Shown in pieces: positions 1-9,781 of a stretch of 64,000 nucleotides of DNA; positions within the stretch are counted from its first letter, which is position 1, and every line of letters begins with the position of its first letter. The stretch lies in contig JACKOF010000001.1 of the NCBI GenBank assembly GCA_024234435.1, forward strand, positions 992,001-1,056,000, given 5' to 3'. The notes under the pieces are model-generated. The model worked only from the letters and a program-made list of their open reading frames with translations. It was not told where the DNA came from and ran no database searches. This DNA is from Pseudomonadales bacterium (lineage in GTDB: Bacteria > Pseudomonadota > Gammaproteobacteria > Pseudomonadales > Porticoccaceae). The position numbers and the translations under genes were made by a program.

Positions 1-53
1 GTCAGTGCCAGCGTTCCGAGCCATGCCGATGTTAGTTTTTTATGTTTCTGCAT
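1..53 (-). CDS. mltD: N-terminus of a secreted protein, probably lytic transglycosylase MltD (partial)
   Basis: Only the first 17 codons lie in the window. They read MQKHKKLTSAWLGTLAL, a basic N-region followed by the start of a hydrophobic core, which is a signal-peptide start. An AAGGA ribosome site lies about 8 bases upstream of the ATG. The product name is inferred from position alone: in Pseudomonas and relatives the gene next to gloB, in the same orientation, is mltD, a membrane-bound lytic murein transglycosylase. No catalytic part is visible, so the secreted start is firm and the identity is tentative. Confidence 0.5.
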   Translation of the reverse strand, partial: MQKHKKLTSAWLGTLAL

Positions 54-158
54 TTTTAATCCTTAAAAACCGCTCATGAGTCTAGTCTGTACTGTATTTT
101 GACTCAACAATTTTGCTCAGAGTCGAGCATTTTACGGTGATATTGATCACAAAGTGCT

Positions 159-929
159 TCAAAAGTTGTCTTTCCAGGCACGAATCGCTGCAAAAACACT
201 CACTGGGTCTTCGGTTGAGGCACGATTTTTTGCAGCGGCAATGATGGCAGGGCTCTGGCTACGAAGAAAGGGGTTGGTTTTCAGGTCCTCAGCAAGCGTA
301 AAAGGAACGGTAGAAATGTCTTTTTCCCGGAGCTTCATGCAGCTTGCATTGCGCTGCTGGAGGTCCTGGTTGTCCGGGTCTACGGCAAGAGCAAATTTCA
401 AATTTGACAAGGTGTATTCGTGTGCGCAGTACACCAGCGTGTGAGCCGGGAGATCAGCAATGCTTTGCAGGGAATCGTACATCTGCTGCGGGCTGCCTTC
501 GAATAGTCGGCCACAACCTGCTGCAAACAAGGTGTCTCCACAGAACAGCACAGGGGGTTGGTCAGACCCGGTATTACCGAAATAGGCGAGGTGGTTAAGT
601 GTGTGACCGGGTACGGCCAGTACTGAGAAATCTACGTCAGCCAGCCACAATTTGTCGCCGTTCCCAAGTGGATGACTGACCAGATTAATATCAGCAGGAC
701 CATAGACAGGAATATCATGCCTGTTCAGCAGCTCGGTGATGCCGCCGATATGGTCAGGGTGCTGGTGGGTAACCAGAATGCCCGCCAGCTCCAATTGATG
801 TTCCTGCAGCGCCTTTAAGACAGGGGCTGCATCTCCCGGGTCTACCACATAGGCTTGACGTTCACTCTGGTGATGAAAAAGCCAGATGTAATTGTCTGAG
901 AAAGCTGGAATAGTGTGAACAACAAGCAT
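159..929 (-). CDS. gloB: Hydroxyacylglutathione hydrolase (glyoxalase II)
   Basis: The enzyme hydrolyses S-lactoylglutathione to lactate and glutathione, the second step of methylglyoxal detoxification in the cytosol. It is a metallo-beta-lactamase-fold protein. The metal-binding signature THQHPDH is at residues 54-60, and further metal ligands lie in VPGHTLNH, FCGDTLF and YCAHEYT. At 256 residues it matches the usual length. An upstream in-frame ATG at 968 exists, but the ATG at 929 is preferred: it has AGGA about nine bases upstream and gives the family's typical N-terminus MLVVHTIPAFSDNYIW. It is divergent from the methyltransferase at 1048, as in Pseudomonas. Confidence 0.95.
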   Translation of the reverse strand: MLVVHTIPAFSDNYIWLFHHQSERQAYVVDPGDAAPVLKALQEHQLELAGILVTHQHPDHIGGITELLNRHDIPVYGPADINLVSHPLGNGDKLWLADVDFSVLAVPGHTLNHLAYFGNTGSDQPPVLFCGDTLFAAGCGRLFEGSPQQMYDSLQSIADLPAHTLVYCAHEYTLSNLKFALAVDPDNQDLQQRNASCMKLREKDISTVPFTLAEDLKTNPFLRSQSPAIIAAAKNRASTEDPVSVFAAIRAWKDNF

Positions 930-1047
930 ATTGTGGTCCTGATGTCGGTTATGAAAGATGTGAGTCATGACTGCTAGTTTTTATGCTGCGATAAACACAT
1001 AATAACGGCCTCTATCATATAGTTTTCGATTAAGGGTGTAATCTCTG

Positions 1048-1821
1048 TTGTCTGAAAAATCGGGGGAAAGTGCAAGGGATCAGCTGGCCAGTTGGTTTGC
1101 TTCTCCTTTTGGCTCTTATTTGCTGGCCTCTGAGCGTCATGCACTTGAGAAAAGTATGAGTCGGCTGCGCGGTTATCATTTGATGCAGCTTGCTGGCACC
1201 GGAAAACCATTGATAGATGTCAGTCTGGGACATTCTCACGGTTTTTCTATTGCGCCCTTCAAGCTCAACGGTAACGTTGGCAGTATTGCTGATTTTGAAG
1301 CATTACCTCTTCCATATGAAACGATTGATACGGCCATCCTTCACCACGCACTGGAATTTTCAGCCAATCCGCACCAGGTTCTCAACGAAGCTGCCCGGGT
1401 GATAGCGCCTGGCGGACATATTGTACTTGTGGTTTTTAACCCCTACAGCTGCTTCGGGCTGATTAAAGCGATGGCACGGTTTTTCTCTTGCAACCCTGTA
1501 TGGAGGGCTAATAATCTTCGTTATGGCCGCTTAATGGATTGGTTAAAATTACTGGGCTTTCAGCATACAGATACCGCTCATGGCTGCCATCAGCTACCTT
1601 TTTCCTGGCAGGGATGGCTGAAAAAAACAGCTGTGTTACGGCGACTGGATAAAAGGAATGCCTGCCCAGGCGGTAATTATTATGTCATTATCGCCCGCAA
1701 ACAGGTTGCGCCATTAACACCGACGGGCAAACCTTTCTGGAGATCCCTGGGAGCTCCGCTAGTACCGTCAATGAAAGTCTCACCCATCAAAAAGACGGTT
1801 TGTGAAAAAAAATGCGAATGA
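1048..1821 (+). CDS. Class I SAM-dependent methyltransferase
   Basis: The 257-residue protein looks like a small Rossmann-fold methyltransferase. [11 protein letters not shown] near residue 55 occupies the place of the glycine-rich SAM loop, and a later segment, [17 protein letters not shown], matches the motif III strand and turn common to class I enzymes. The start is a TTG with an AAGGGTG Shine-Dalgarno sequence about ten bases upstream. The last bases run close to rnhA, so the two are probably cotranscribed. The same gene sits between gloB and rnhA in Pseudomonas. The substrate is unknown, and the SAM loop is somewhat divergent. Confidence 0.8.
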   Translation: MSEKSGESARDQLASWFASPFGSYLLASERHALEKSMSRLRGYHLMQLAGTGKPLIDVSLGHSHGFSIAPFKLNGNVGSIADFEALPLPYETIDTAILHHALEFSANPHQVLNEAARVIAPGGHIVLVVFNPYSCFGLIKAMARFFSCNPVWRANNLRYGRLMDWLKLLGFQHTDTAHGCHQLPFSWQGWLKKTAVLRRLDKRNACPGGNYYVIIARKQVAPLTPTGKPFWRSLGAPLVPSMKVSPIKKTVCEKKCE

Positions 1822-1834
1822 CGGTAATGTATTG

Positions 1835-2275
1835 ATGTCCGAGTTAAAACAGGTTGAAATTTTTACTGATGGCGCCTGCCGTGGAAATCCGGGACCCGGT
1901 GGTTGGGGAGTACTGCTTCGCTACGGCGATGAAGAAAAAACGCTTTATGGCGGAGAAGAACACACGACTAATAACCGTATGGAGTTGACCGCTGCAATAG
2001 AAGCTCTCGCTGCGCTAAAGAAACCCTGTATGGTCGAACTGACGACAGACTCAGAGTATGTGCGGCAGGGTATAAGCAGCTGGTTGCAAAACTGGAAAAA
2101 GCGAGGGTGGAAAACTGCTGCGAAGAAGCCGGTAAAAAACGTCGATTTATGGCAGCGGCTGGATCAGGAGTCTGGTCGCCATAAGATCAATTGGCATTGG
2201 GTGAAAGGGCACAGCGGCCATCGGGAAAATGAAATAGCAGATCAGCTGGCAAACAGGGGAATTGATTCTCTTTAG
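1835..2275 (+). CDS. rnhA: Ribonuclease HI
   Basis: It cleaves the RNA strand of RNA-DNA hybrids such as R-loops and primers. The 146-residue protein shows the four acidic metal-binding residues in family context: D12 ([16 protein letters not shown]), E50 (NNRMELTAA), D72 (LTTDSEYV) and D136 (NEIADQLA). A basic handle region lies around residues 88-102. The ATG at 1835 is chosen over an in-frame GTG at 1802 because it gives the standard [13 protein letters not shown] start and does not overlap the methyltransferase. dnaQ follows after 34 bases, an arrangement common in gammaproteobacteria. Confidence 0.96.
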   Translation: MSELKQVEIFTDGACRGNPGPGGWGVLLRYGDEEKTLYGGEEHTTNNRMELTAAIEALAALKKPCMVELTTDSEYVRQGISSWLQNWKKRGWKTAAKKPVKNVDLWQRLDQESGRHKINWHWVKGHSGHRENEIADQLANRGIDSL

Positions 2276-2309
2276 TCATGATTATCCATGCAGTTACGAA
2301 GAGCACAAT

Positions 2310-3029
2310 ATGAGACAGATTGTTCTGGACACTGAGACCACCGGCCTGGAAGTCAGTCAGGATCACCGGATTATTGAAATTGGGTGTGTTGAGCTGATCG
2401 ATCGTAAGCTGACCGGTCGGCACTACCACCAGTATATTAACCCTGAGCGTGATATCGACGAGGGCGCAATAGAGGTCCACGGTATATCCAATGAGTTCCT
2501 TGAAGACAAACCGGTTTTTTCAAAGATCGCACAGGAGTTCCTTGAGTTTATTCAAGGGGCGGAGCTGGTGATTCATAACGCCCCGTTCGATACTGGTTTT
2601 ATCAATCACGAGTTTTCAAAGTTACAGGGTTTTGATCCGGTTGAATCACTTTGCCCGGTGATTGATACCTTGGTAATGGCTCGCCAGAAGCATCCGGGAC
2701 AAAAGAATAATCTTGATGCGCTCTGTAAACGCTATTTTGTAGATAATTCACAGCGTGATCTGCACGGTGCTTTGCTTGATGCCGAGATTCTTGCCGATGT
2801 CTACCTGTTGATGACAGGAGGGCAGGTTGATTTGATGCTGAATGCAAATCAGTCAGAGTCAGGCAAAGCCGAGGCGGAAATAAGACGGTTGTCCGAAAAC
2901 CGAAGCCCCCTTCGAGTAATTCGTGCATCTGAAGCGGAGCTGGCCATTCATCAGCAGAAACTCGCGTCAATAGATCAGGCCAGTAATGGCAACTGTGTAT
3001 GGCTCAGAGCTGGCCCTGAAGTACAGTAG
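2310..3029 (+). CDS. dnaQ: DNA polymerase III epsilon subunit (3'-5' proofreading exonuclease)
   Basis: It is the proofreading subunit of the replicative polymerase core. ExoI is visible at the N-terminus as LDTETTGL (D7, E9), ExoII as HNAPFDTGFIN, and ExoIII as HGALLDAEILADVY, the HxxxxxD type. The roughly 60-residue tail after the exonuclease domain should hold the alpha-subunit binding peptide. The ATG at 2310 is preferred to the 5' in-frame ATG at 2262, which would overlap rnhA and add a non-conserved leader. The protein has 239 residues, as expected for the family. A strong bidirectional terminator follows. Confidence 0.96.
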   Translation: MRQIVLDTETTGLEVSQDHRIIEIGCVELIDRKLTGRHYHQYINPERDIDEGAIEVHGISNEFLEDKPVFSKIAQEFLEFIQGAELVIHNAPFDTGFINHEFSKLQGFDPVESLCPVIDTLVMARQKHPGQKNNLDALCKRYFVDNSQRDLHGALLDAEILADVYLLMTGGQVDLMLNANQSESGKAEAEIRRLSENRSPLRVIRASEAELAIHQQKLASIDQASNGNCVWLRAGPEVQ

Positions 3030-3056
3030 TGCGGAGCAAGTTTTCGAGTTAAATGT

Positions 3057-3090
3057 AAAAAGCCCCAGGCCGTCAGGTGTGGGGCTTTTT
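3057..3090. terminator. Bidirectional rho-independent terminator between dnaQ and nhaB
   Basis: AAAAAGCCCCA and TGGGGCTTTTT form a perfect 11-base stem with a 12-base loop. It is flanked by A and T runs, so it can stop transcription from dnaQ on the plus strand and from nhaB on the minus strand. Confidence 0.9.
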
Positions 3091-3116
3091 GATGTTGGCA
3101 TTGCTGAGTAGATGAC

Positions 3117-4622
3117 CTACAGCATAAAAGCGACGCATAAAACCCCGACGCCTGATAACACTATGGTGTAGGGGAAAGCCATAACAACCATTTTTCCGTA
3201 CGATAAGCGAATCAGCGGTGCCAGCGCCGAAGTCAGCAAAAATAGAAAAGCCGCCTGACCGTTGGGTGTGGCGACACTGGGCAGATTGGTTCCGGTGTTA
3301 ATTGCAATGGCCAGCTTGTCAAAATGCTCTCGCGAAATATCACCATTTGCCAGAGCATTGGCTACTTCGTTAATGTAAACCGTGGCAACAAAGACGTTGT
3401 CACTGATCATGGAAAGCACCCCGTTAGCAATAAAGAACATAACAGGCTGTACGCCGATGTCCATTGCCAGCACGGCATGGGTGACCGGGGCAAATAAATG
3501 CTGTTCATGAATCACTGCCACGATGGCAAAAAAGACCACTAACAGCGCTGTGAAGGGTAATGCTTCTTCAAAGGCATGACCTATTTGATGCTCTTCAATG
3601 ACACCATTAAAGGCGGTTAACAGTACAATTACAGTCAGGCCAATGATGCCCACCTCTGCGAGGTGAAATGCCAATCCCAGAACCAGAATGATGCCGACGA
3701 TGGCCTGTACAATGAGCGCTGCCTTTTCACGATCAGAGCGTTGCTTACTCTGTTCATTACTGAAATCAACAAGCACTGACCGAACCTCTTCAGGAATTTT
3801 GGCTCCGTAACCAAACCAGCCCAGCTTTTCCAGCAACAGGCAGGTGAGGAGTCCGCAAGCAAGAACGGGCATAGTAACGGGGGCCATTTGCAGGTAGAAC
3901 TGGACAAAGGTCCAGCCGGCCTTTTCTGCAATCAACAGGTTTTGAGGTTCGCCCACCAGAGTGCAAACACCACCCAGTGCGGTACCCACGGCGCCGTGCA
4001 TGATCAAGCTGCGCAAAAATGAGCGAAACTGATCAAGATCACTGCGGTGATATTCATGAACATTGGTGTCGTCGCTGTGATCGTGGCCGCTATGGTTTAG
4101 AATCTTTCCGGAAGCCACCTTGTGATAAACCGAATAGAAACCAATGGCAACACTGATGAGCACAGCGGTTACAGTAAGAGCATCGAGGAAGGCGGACAGG
4201 AACGCACCGGCTATTGAGAACAGTAGAGAGAGTAACGCCTTTGAACGAATGCCGATCAGCAGCTTGGTGAAAGTGAAGAGCAGCAAATCCCTCATAAAGT
4301 GAATGCCAGCAACCATGAAAATCAATAACAGGATAACCTGAAAGTTTGCCAGAGCCTCCTGATAGACTGCCTGAGGGTGTGTTAGCCCGAGTAGAACGGC
4401 TTCAATCGCCAGTAAGCCACCAGGTTGCAGCGGGTAGCACTTTAACGCCATTGCCAAGGTAAAAATGAATTCCAGAATAAGGCACCAGCCGGTCACAAAA
4501 GGGCCCGCAACAGCAACCAGAATCGGGTTGGCAATCAGGAAAACCAAAATTGTCCATTTGTACCATGAGGGAGAGTTGCCGAGAAAGTTTTTGCCGAGAG
4601 AATGAAACGTCGATTGAGGCAT
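3117..4622 (-). CDS. nhaB: Na+/H+ antiporter NhaB
   Basis: This inner-membrane antiporter exports Na+ in exchange for H+. The 501-residue protein is hydrophobic throughout, with about a dozen membrane segments. It has the family's characteristic N-terminus ([17 protein letters not shown]) and the motifs [17 protein letters not shown] and [19 protein letters not shown]. The length fits the family (about 500 residues). AAGGA lies about nine bases before the ATG. It is divergent from fimL, and together with nqrA-F it points to a sodium cycle in this organism. Confidence 0.96.
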   Translation of the reverse strand: MPQSTFHSLGKNFLGNSPSWYKWTILVFLIANPILVAVAGPFVTGWCLILEFIFTLAMALKCYPLQPGGLLAIEAVLLGLTHPQAVYQEALANFQVILLLIFMVAGIHFMRDLLLFTFTKLLIGIRSKALLSLLFSIAGAFLSAFLDALTVTAVLISVAIGFYSVYHKVASGKILNHSGHDHSDDTNVHEYHRSDLDQFRSFLRSLIMHGAVGTALGGVCTLVGEPQNLLIAEKAGWTFVQFYLQMAPVTMPVLACGLLTCLLLEKLGWFGYGAKIPEEVRSVLVDFSNEQSKQRSDREKAALIVQAIVGIILVLGLAFHLAEVGIIGLTVIVLLTAFNGVIEEHQIGHAFEEALPFTALLVVFFAIVAVIHEQHLFAPVTHAVLAMDIGVQPVMFFIANGVLSMISDNVFVATVYINEVANALANGDISREHFDKLAIAINTGTNLPSVATPNGQAAFLFLLTSALAPLIRLSYGKMVVMAFPYTIVLSGVGVLCVAFML

Positions 4623-4652
4623 TACTTCGCTATCCTTCTTATATTGTCTGGG

Positions 4653-4681
4653 CTGACAGTGCTATCATAGCCAGCTATAAA
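4653..4681 (+). promoter_or_regulatory. Probable sigma-70 promoter of fimL
   Basis: CTGACA (4653-4658) and TATAAA (4676-4681) are separated by exactly 17 bases, each matching the consensus at five of six positions. It points to fimL, whose start codon is 74 bases further on. Confidence 0.65.
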
Positions 4682-4754
4682 AATGAGCGCCAAACTTATA
4701 ACGGAAGGCCTTTTTTTGCAAGATTTCATTTGGATGGTTCCGGAGTTTTGAAAT

Positions 4755-6404
4755 ATGCAGTCAGTTAACACTCAGGTCCTTAATACTGTCAGGGAGCCGC
4801 TGTCAGTTGAGTTGGATGCCGTTGTTAAATTGTCCGATGACTTTGGGCATATTTATAGCGAAGAGCTTGCTCAAGAACTGCAGGAGTGCTGTTGCCGGAT
4901 TAAAGGCGCGTTCTCCATGCTCGGTATGACGGGCGCGGATAATCTGGCGGGTGAGATGGCCGAAGTTGCTGGGAATGGTAAAAGCGATCCGGCCACCAAT
5001 GCCGAGCAGCTACAACGAGCGGCGAGGTTTTTATCCTGTTATTTTGAATGCGTGGTGGATAGCGGGAAAGATTACCCGTTGTTGCTGATTACAGAGCTGA
5101 ATGCACTACGGAAAAGCATGGGTAAGCCTCTCTGGGGGGATGCGGATTTACTGGGCAGTGCGTTACCGCAGAATAAAATTGTTGAATATCCTGAAGAACG
5201 TACGCAGGCGCAGCGAGAGATTCAGAAGAGAGCGCACCAGCTGTATCAGAAAGGCCTGTTGCACCTTATTCGGGGGCAGGCCCGTTCTGCGGCTTTGAGA
5301 GTAATGTCTCATGGCGCAACCCTGCTAGCGAATGCACTACTGAATAAGCAGGAGAAACTCTACTGGCAAACTGTGTCGGCTATCACCGGTGCGATGGCAA
5401 TAGGGCAGCTGTCAGTGCAACCCCAGCGTTTGAGGTTGCTAATGGGGATTGAGCGGCAGCTCGCGGCTCTTGGTAAAGGTGTAGCCGATCTTGAACGCTG
5501 TTATCCCGTTTCTCTGGAGCAGGGCATGATCGCTTGCCTGATGCTGACGGATATAGCGAGTGAAAACATACGCCGGTTGGCGGACAGGCTCGGGATTGAC
5601 GTCGACCTTGTTTCTGATCACGAACTGCAAGGGATGTATTCAAAAATATGTCCGGATGAGAAAGGAAATGCTGCCGAAAACTTGCGTGCTCTGGAAGGAT
5701 ATACTGGCGAGCTACGTTTACTTCTCGACGAATTTTCAGGGCAAAATGATGGTGTTCCTATCAGCCATTCACCCTTACCCAAACTTTTGCTCAACGTAGC
5801 CGAATTAGCGGGATCTTTGGGGCTGTCTGTTGCGCAAAGCCGCTTTGATGATCATCGGGCAGCTGCCGAGGCCTCAGATTTTTCAGAACCCTCTTTGATT
5901 CTGTCTCTTGCCGACTCCGTCATGTATCTTGAGTGTGTGCTTCTTGAGTTCTCCGGCAAAGCGGCTAGCGAACAACAGTTGGCGGGGATTAACCGTCGTA
6001 GTGTAGAAGAGATGATCGAAGCGAATATTGTGTTGCACGCAGAAAAACAAGTGCTACGTGAAGCGATTCTGGCGCTTGAAAGTGTGATGCAGGCAGTTAC
6101 CGATTACTGTGATGGTGCTGCTGATGAATCGATCATTGGGGAGCAGGCGGCAAAGTTTGATGTAGTTTTTGGTGCATCCCGAATGTTGAAGTTGAATCGT
6201 GCATCGATTATTGCAGAACAGTGCAAGAAGCTGTTTGCCAGTGATTTTGGTGCAATTGGTATATCAAAAGAGGCATTGCTCGAAACAGTGGCTGATGCCA
6301 TTGTCAGTTTGGAGTTTTTCCTGGAAAGCCGCAGTCGCAGTGAAGACGCGGATGAACAGATTTTAGCGGTTGCCGAGGAAGCGCTGCAGTTGCTGGAAAA
6401 GTAA
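4755..6404 (+). CDS. fimL: FimL-like scaffold protein with degenerate Hpt domain
   Basis: In Pseudomonas aeruginosa, FimL affects type IV pilus twitching and cAMP signalling alongside the Pil-Chp system. This 549-residue protein has the same length and the same neighbours (nhaB and nudC). The N-terminus resembles a histidine phosphotransfer domain, but the phosphorylatable His is replaced: where His-x-x-Lys-Gly is expected, the sequence is CRIKG (Cys47-Gly51), followed by AFSMLGM. The rest is helical, without enzymatic motifs, and resembles the N-terminal repeats of ChpA/PilL. The gene name rests on this pattern and on synteny, not on an alignment. It ends 6 bases before nudC, so the two are cotranscribed. 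Confidence 0.75.
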   Translation: MQSVNTQVLNTVREPLSVELDAVVKLSDDFGHIYSEELAQELQECCCRIKGAFSMLGMTGADNLAGEMAEVAGNGKSDPATNAEQLQRAARFLSCYFECVVDSGKDYPLLLITELNALRKSMGKPLWGDADLLGSALPQNKIVEYPEERTQAQREIQKRAHQLYQKGLLHLIRGQARSAALRVMSHGATLLANALLNKQEKLYWQTVSAITGAMAIGQLSVQPQRLRLLMGIERQLAALGKGVADLERCYPVSLEQGMIACLMLTDIASENIRRLADRLGIDVDLVSDHELQGMYSKICPDEKGNAAENLRALEGYTGELRLLLDEFSGQNDGVPISHSPLPKLLLNVAELAGSLGLSVAQSRFDDHRAAAEASDFSEPSLILSLADSVMYLECVLLEFSGKAASEQQLAGINRRSVEEMIEANIVLHAEKQVLREAILALESVMQAVTDYCDGAADESIIGEQAAKFDVVFGASRMLKLNRASIIAEQCKKLFASDFGAIGISKEALLETVADAIVSLEFFLESRSRSEDADEQILAVAEEALQLLEK

Positions 6405-6410
6405 TTACAG

Positions 6411-7232
6411 ATGGCAGAGTTTCGTTACATTAGTCAACCTCCCGCGGCTACGGATGGTCAGCATCACCGATTACTGGTTTGTGGCGAGGATGTGCTCTGT
6501 TTCAGTAACCCTGGCCGGGAACGCATCATTTTCGATGACAAGGAGCTGGGATTTTTGCCTGTCGGGTTAGAAAAGTTTTTCCTTGGTTTTTGCGGCCAAA
6601 CCCCCTGTTATGTGCAATCTCTGGCGGTAAAACAGCGTGACGACAATCTGCCTGAAGGCTACCAATGGCGCTCACTGCGCTCATTGTTGGGTATCTTGAG
6701 TGACGATCATTTCAACTGGGCAGGGCGGGCGACGCAGGTGCTCAGCGCCTATCGTGATCACCGCTTCTGCGGACGCTGTGGTTCTTTAACGCAGCCGGTA
6801 GTCAATGAGCATGCTAGCACGTGTTCTTCCTGTGATCTCAGCTTTTACCCTCGTTTATCACCGTGCGCCATTATGGTGATAACCAGGGGAGAGTATTGTC
6901 TGCTGGCCAGAAACGTTGGCTGGGGCAACTGGTTCAGTGCGCTGGCTGGGTTTGTTGAGGCCGGGGAAACGGTTGAGCAGACTGTGCGCAGGGAAACGCT
7001 TGAAGAAGTGGGTATCAGAGTTGGTGAACTGACTTATATCGGCAGTCAACCCTGGCCGTTTCCGGGGCAACTTATGTTGGGTTTCCATGCAGAGTATGAA
7101 AGTGGGCATATCATTCCCGATCAGACTGAAATAGCCGAAGCAGGCTGGTATCGTTATGATGCGTTGCCGCCACATCCGGGGATTCATACGCTTTCGGGTC
7201 AACTGATCAAGCGATTTGTTGATCAGTTTTAA
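6411..7232 (+). CDS. nudC: NAD+/NADH diphosphatase NudC (RNA deNADding Nudix enzyme)
   Basis: It hydrolyses NADH/NAD+ to NMN(H) and AMP, and in E. coli also removes NAD caps from RNA. A zinc ribbon is complete, with C120, C123, C138 and C141. The Nudix box follows at about 180-202, with REtleEvG in the expected spacing. The NADH-specific signature SQPWPFP is at 212-218, although the usual final Ser two residues later is Gln here. The length of 273 residues is typical. It lies immediately downstream of fimL, as in Pseudomonas. Confidence 0.95.
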   Translation: MAEFRYISQPPAATDGQHHRLLVCGEDVLCFSNPGRERIIFDDKELGFLPVGLEKFFLGFCGQTPCYVQSLAVKQRDDNLPEGYQWRSLRSLLGILSDDHFNWAGRATQVLSAYRDHRFCGRCGSLTQPVVNEHASTCSSCDLSFYPRLSPCAIMVITRGEYCLLARNVGWGNWFSALAGFVEAGETVEQTVRRETLEEVGIRVGELTYIGSQPWPFPGQLMLGFHAEYESGHIIPDQTEIAEAGWYRYDALPPHPGIHTLSGQLIKRFVDQF

Positions 7233-7349
7233 TTGGCGGTTGGGGTGCAGGTTAGATTTGCGGGTTAAACAGAGTGGTTACAATATTCAACGGCGCTTCT
7301 GATTGCGCGGTTCTCACAAAAACACAAAGCTGAAACGGGAAGGTAGCAC

Positions 7350-8375
7350 TTGGAATTTTTAACTGAATTTGGCCTTTTTCTGGCCAAGATGATCTCCATT
7401 GTCATTGCCCTGCTGGTTATCGTTGGTAGTCTAGCGGGTTTAAACCAGCGTTCGAAAAAGCAGGAAAAAGGGCATATAGAAGTAGAGAGGCTTAACGATG
7501 AGTTTGATTCCATGAGCGAAGCGCTTGAAAGCAATATCGTACCTGCTGCCGAATTTAAAAAACGCAAAAAACAAAAAGCAAAAGATGCCAAACTCAAGGC
7601 AAAAGCCGGTAATACGGCCAATCGGATATTTTTGTTGAATTTCAAAGGCGATATGCGTGCCGCTGCGGTGAGTAACCTCAGAGAAGAGATTACTGCGGTG
7701 TTGAGTCAGGCGACACAAGATGACGAAATAGTGATTCGTCTTGAAAGTGCCGGGGGAATGGTTCACAGCTATGGCCTGGCCTCAAGCCAGCTTGATCGAA
7801 TAGTCAAAAAAGGTATTCCCCTGACGGTCTGTGTAGACAAAGTGGCTGCTAGCGGTGGCTATATGATGGCTTGTGTGGCAGATAAGATTATTGCTGCGCC
7901 ATTTTCCATACTCGGTTCGATTGGTGTTGTGGCGCAAATGCCCAATTTTCACCGGTTGTTAAAGAAGCATGATGTGGACTACGAAATGCTGACAGCTGGT
8001 GAGTACAAAAGAACTCTGACCATGTTTGGCGAGAATACTGAAAAAGGACGTGAAAAATTCATCGAGGATCTGGAGCAGACTCACGATCTGTTTAAGGATT
8101 TTGTTCAACAGCATCGTACTGAAGTGGATATTAACAATATTGCTACCGGTGAAGTCTGGTTAGGCACAAAAGCTCTGGAAATGAAGCTGGTCGATGACCT
8201 GAAAACCAGTGATGAATATTTGGTGGAGAAAATGGCTGACGCGGATATTTACGAGGTCAGTTATGTTCACAAAAAAAGTCTGCAGGAAAAAGTGGGGCTT
8301 GCTGCTGAAAATAGCGCCGACCGGCTTTTGATGCGGTGGTGGAGTCGGTTACGGGGCATCAATTTCTACTCCTGA
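7350..8375 (+). CDS. sohB: SohB, inner-membrane S49 serine peptidase
   Basis: This 341-residue protein is a SppA-like membrane protease. One N-terminal membrane helix (residues 8-30) is followed by a charged linker rich in Lys and then the S49 peptidase domain. The catalytic Ser is S168 in VAASGGYMMA and the general-base Lys is K220 in GEYKRTL. The start is TTG at 7350, with GGGAAGG about seven bases upstream, and gives the family N-terminus MEFLTEFGLFLAKM. It is a stand-alone gene between nudC and a convergent antiporter gene. Confidence 0.94.
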   Translation: MEFLTEFGLFLAKMISIVIALLVIVGSLAGLNQRSKKQEKGHIEVERLNDEFDSMSEALESNIVPAAEFKKRKKQKAKDAKLKAKAGNTANRIFLLNFKGDMRAAAVSNLREEITAVLSQATQDDEIVIRLESAGGMVHSYGLASSQLDRIVKKGIPLTVCVDKVAASGGYMMACVADKIIAAPFSILGSIGVVAQMPNFHRLLKKHDVDYEMLTAGEYKRTLTMFGENTEKGREKFIEDLEQTHDLFKDFVQQHRTEVDINNIATGEVWLGTKALEMKLVDDLKTSDEYLVEKMADADIYEVSYVHKKSLQEKVGLAAENSADRLLMRWWSRLRGINFYS

Positions 8376-8433
8376 TCAGGCTTTGGCAAAGTAGCTGGAA
8401 GCGGGTATTAGTTGAAAATATTTGCGAGTATCG

Positions 8434-9600
8434 CTAGTCGCGACGCAATTTATCGCTGGGTGCGATGGGGTTAGGGAAGTTGAATACCACGATATAACTG
8501 GACAATAGAAAGGTGAGAATGGCGGCGGCCTGAATCAGATGTGATGCCAGGTTTCCAATCAGTGATGCATTATATGCAACGTAGGCGATTAACAGGGAAA
8601 ATTCGCTGATTTGTCCCAAACGGAAACCGATATCCCACGCCAGCGGAGTCGTTTCGCTTTGTCTTCCCAGTAACAGCCGGAAAGTAACCGGTTTCAGGGC
8701 AAGCATCAACAGCCCCAGAGTCAAAGCGGCAAACGCGATTTCAGGCAGCAGGCCAATATTGAAACTGGCGCCGAGAGAAAAGAAAAACATGATGAGAAAG
8801 AAGTCTCGCAGCGGTTTTAGGCTAAGGGCAATATGCTGGGAAATAGGGCTTGTAGCAATAGTAATGCCGGCGAGAAAAGCGCCAATTTCGTGAGACAGTC
8901 CAACCATTTCTGCAACGGCTGCCAACCCCATGCACCAGCCAATCGAGAGCAGGAAGATGTATTCCCCTATGCGATCAAACCTGGCTACCAGCTTCAGCAA
9001 TACCAGTTTCACAATGCCCACAGCCATCAGGATCAGTATTGGTAGAGCCAGCAGGGTTTTAGCAATCTGCATTAAGTCAATTTCGCCGCCGGTTCCGCTG
9101 AGCAGTACCAGCAATACAAAGATGGCCAGAAAATCCTGAGTGAGCAGCAGTCCCACCATCATGTCGCCAGCATGCCTGTGGTGGAGCACTGTGGTGGGCA
9201 ACAGCTTTATTCCGATAATGGTGCTTGAGAACATCATTGCCAGGCCAATGATAAGACTCTCTGTCTGGGTGAAGCCAAAAGCTGCTGCAATGAAGTAACC
9301 GGTACCCGCGAAAATGATAGAGCTGAACAAGGTGGTCAGCGTCACTTTTTTAAACACGTTCAGCAGTGATTGGGGCTGCATATCGAGGCCGAGCAAAAAC
9401 AGCAGGAAAATAATACCGATTTCTGCCATTTCAGACAGCACATGAACGTCCTGAACCCAGCCAGCACCGTAGGGTCCGATAATAATTCCGAGAGCGATGT
9501 AGGCTACTAATAAAGGCTGTCGACCGTAAATAGCCAGCGAAGCGATAATAGCCGCACCAGTAAAAATCAGAAAGAATGAGTGGAAAACGGTTTCAGTCAT
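8434..9600 (-). CDS. CPA2-family cation/proton antiporter, membrane domain only
   Basis: The 388-residue protein is nearly all membrane-spanning, with about 12 helices. It carries the KefB/Kch-like N-terminal features IALGIIIGPYGAGW and EIGIIFLLFLLGLDM, and the helix AEMVGLSHEIGAFLAGI. The usual cytoplasmic RCK/TrkA-N nucleotide-binding domain of KefB or RosB is absent, as the protein ends soon after the last helix. It probably exchanges K+ or Na+ for H+, but ion choice cannot be read. The gene is transcribed alone and converges on sohB. Confidence 0.85.
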   Translation of the reverse strand: MTETVFHSFFLIFTGAAIIASLAIYGRQPLLVAYIALGIIIGPYGAGWVQDVHVLSEMAEIGIIFLLFLLGLDMQPQSLLNVFKKVTLTTLFSSIIFAGTGYFIAAAFGFTQTESLIIGLAMMFSSTIIGIKLLPTTVLHHRHAGDMMVGLLLTQDFLAIFVLLVLLSGTGGEIDLMQIAKTLLALPILILMAVGIVKLVLLKLVARFDRIGEYIFLLSIGWCMGLAAVAEMVGLSHEIGAFLAGITIATSPISQHIALSLKPLRDFFLIMFFFSLGASFNIGLLPEIAFAALTLGLLMLALKPVTFRLLLGRQSETTPLAWDIGFRLGQISEFSLLIAYVAYNASLIGNLASHLIQAAAILTFLLSSYIVVFNFPNPIAPSDKLRRD

Positions 9601-9740
9601 TTGTATACAGCAGACATTCGGATAACACCATTGTGGTCATGGGGTGAATGTTTTTCAATGTAAATGTGCTGTCCGACCGGATTCTCATCCTAACTTATTC
9701 GGGTCAATGTTCAGGTAACAGCGTGACAAGGTAACAGAAA

Positions 9741-9766
9741 GCACCTGAAAATAGGGTTTCAGGTGC
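9741..9766 (-). terminator. Hairpin downstream of the cysI operon
   Basis: GCACCTGAAA and TTTCAGGTGC make a perfect 10-base stem with a 6-base loop, 16 bases beyond the stop of the DUF934 gene. The following minus-strand sequence, TTTCTGTT, is only a weak U-tract, so termination efficiency is uncertain. Confidence 0.6.
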
Positions 9767-9781
9767 AGAATAGCGGGCCGC

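Noticed and set aside
4550..4768. 72-codon ORF spanning the nhaB-fimL gap
   Set aside because: It overlaps the start of nhaB and the fimL promoter and has no coding character.
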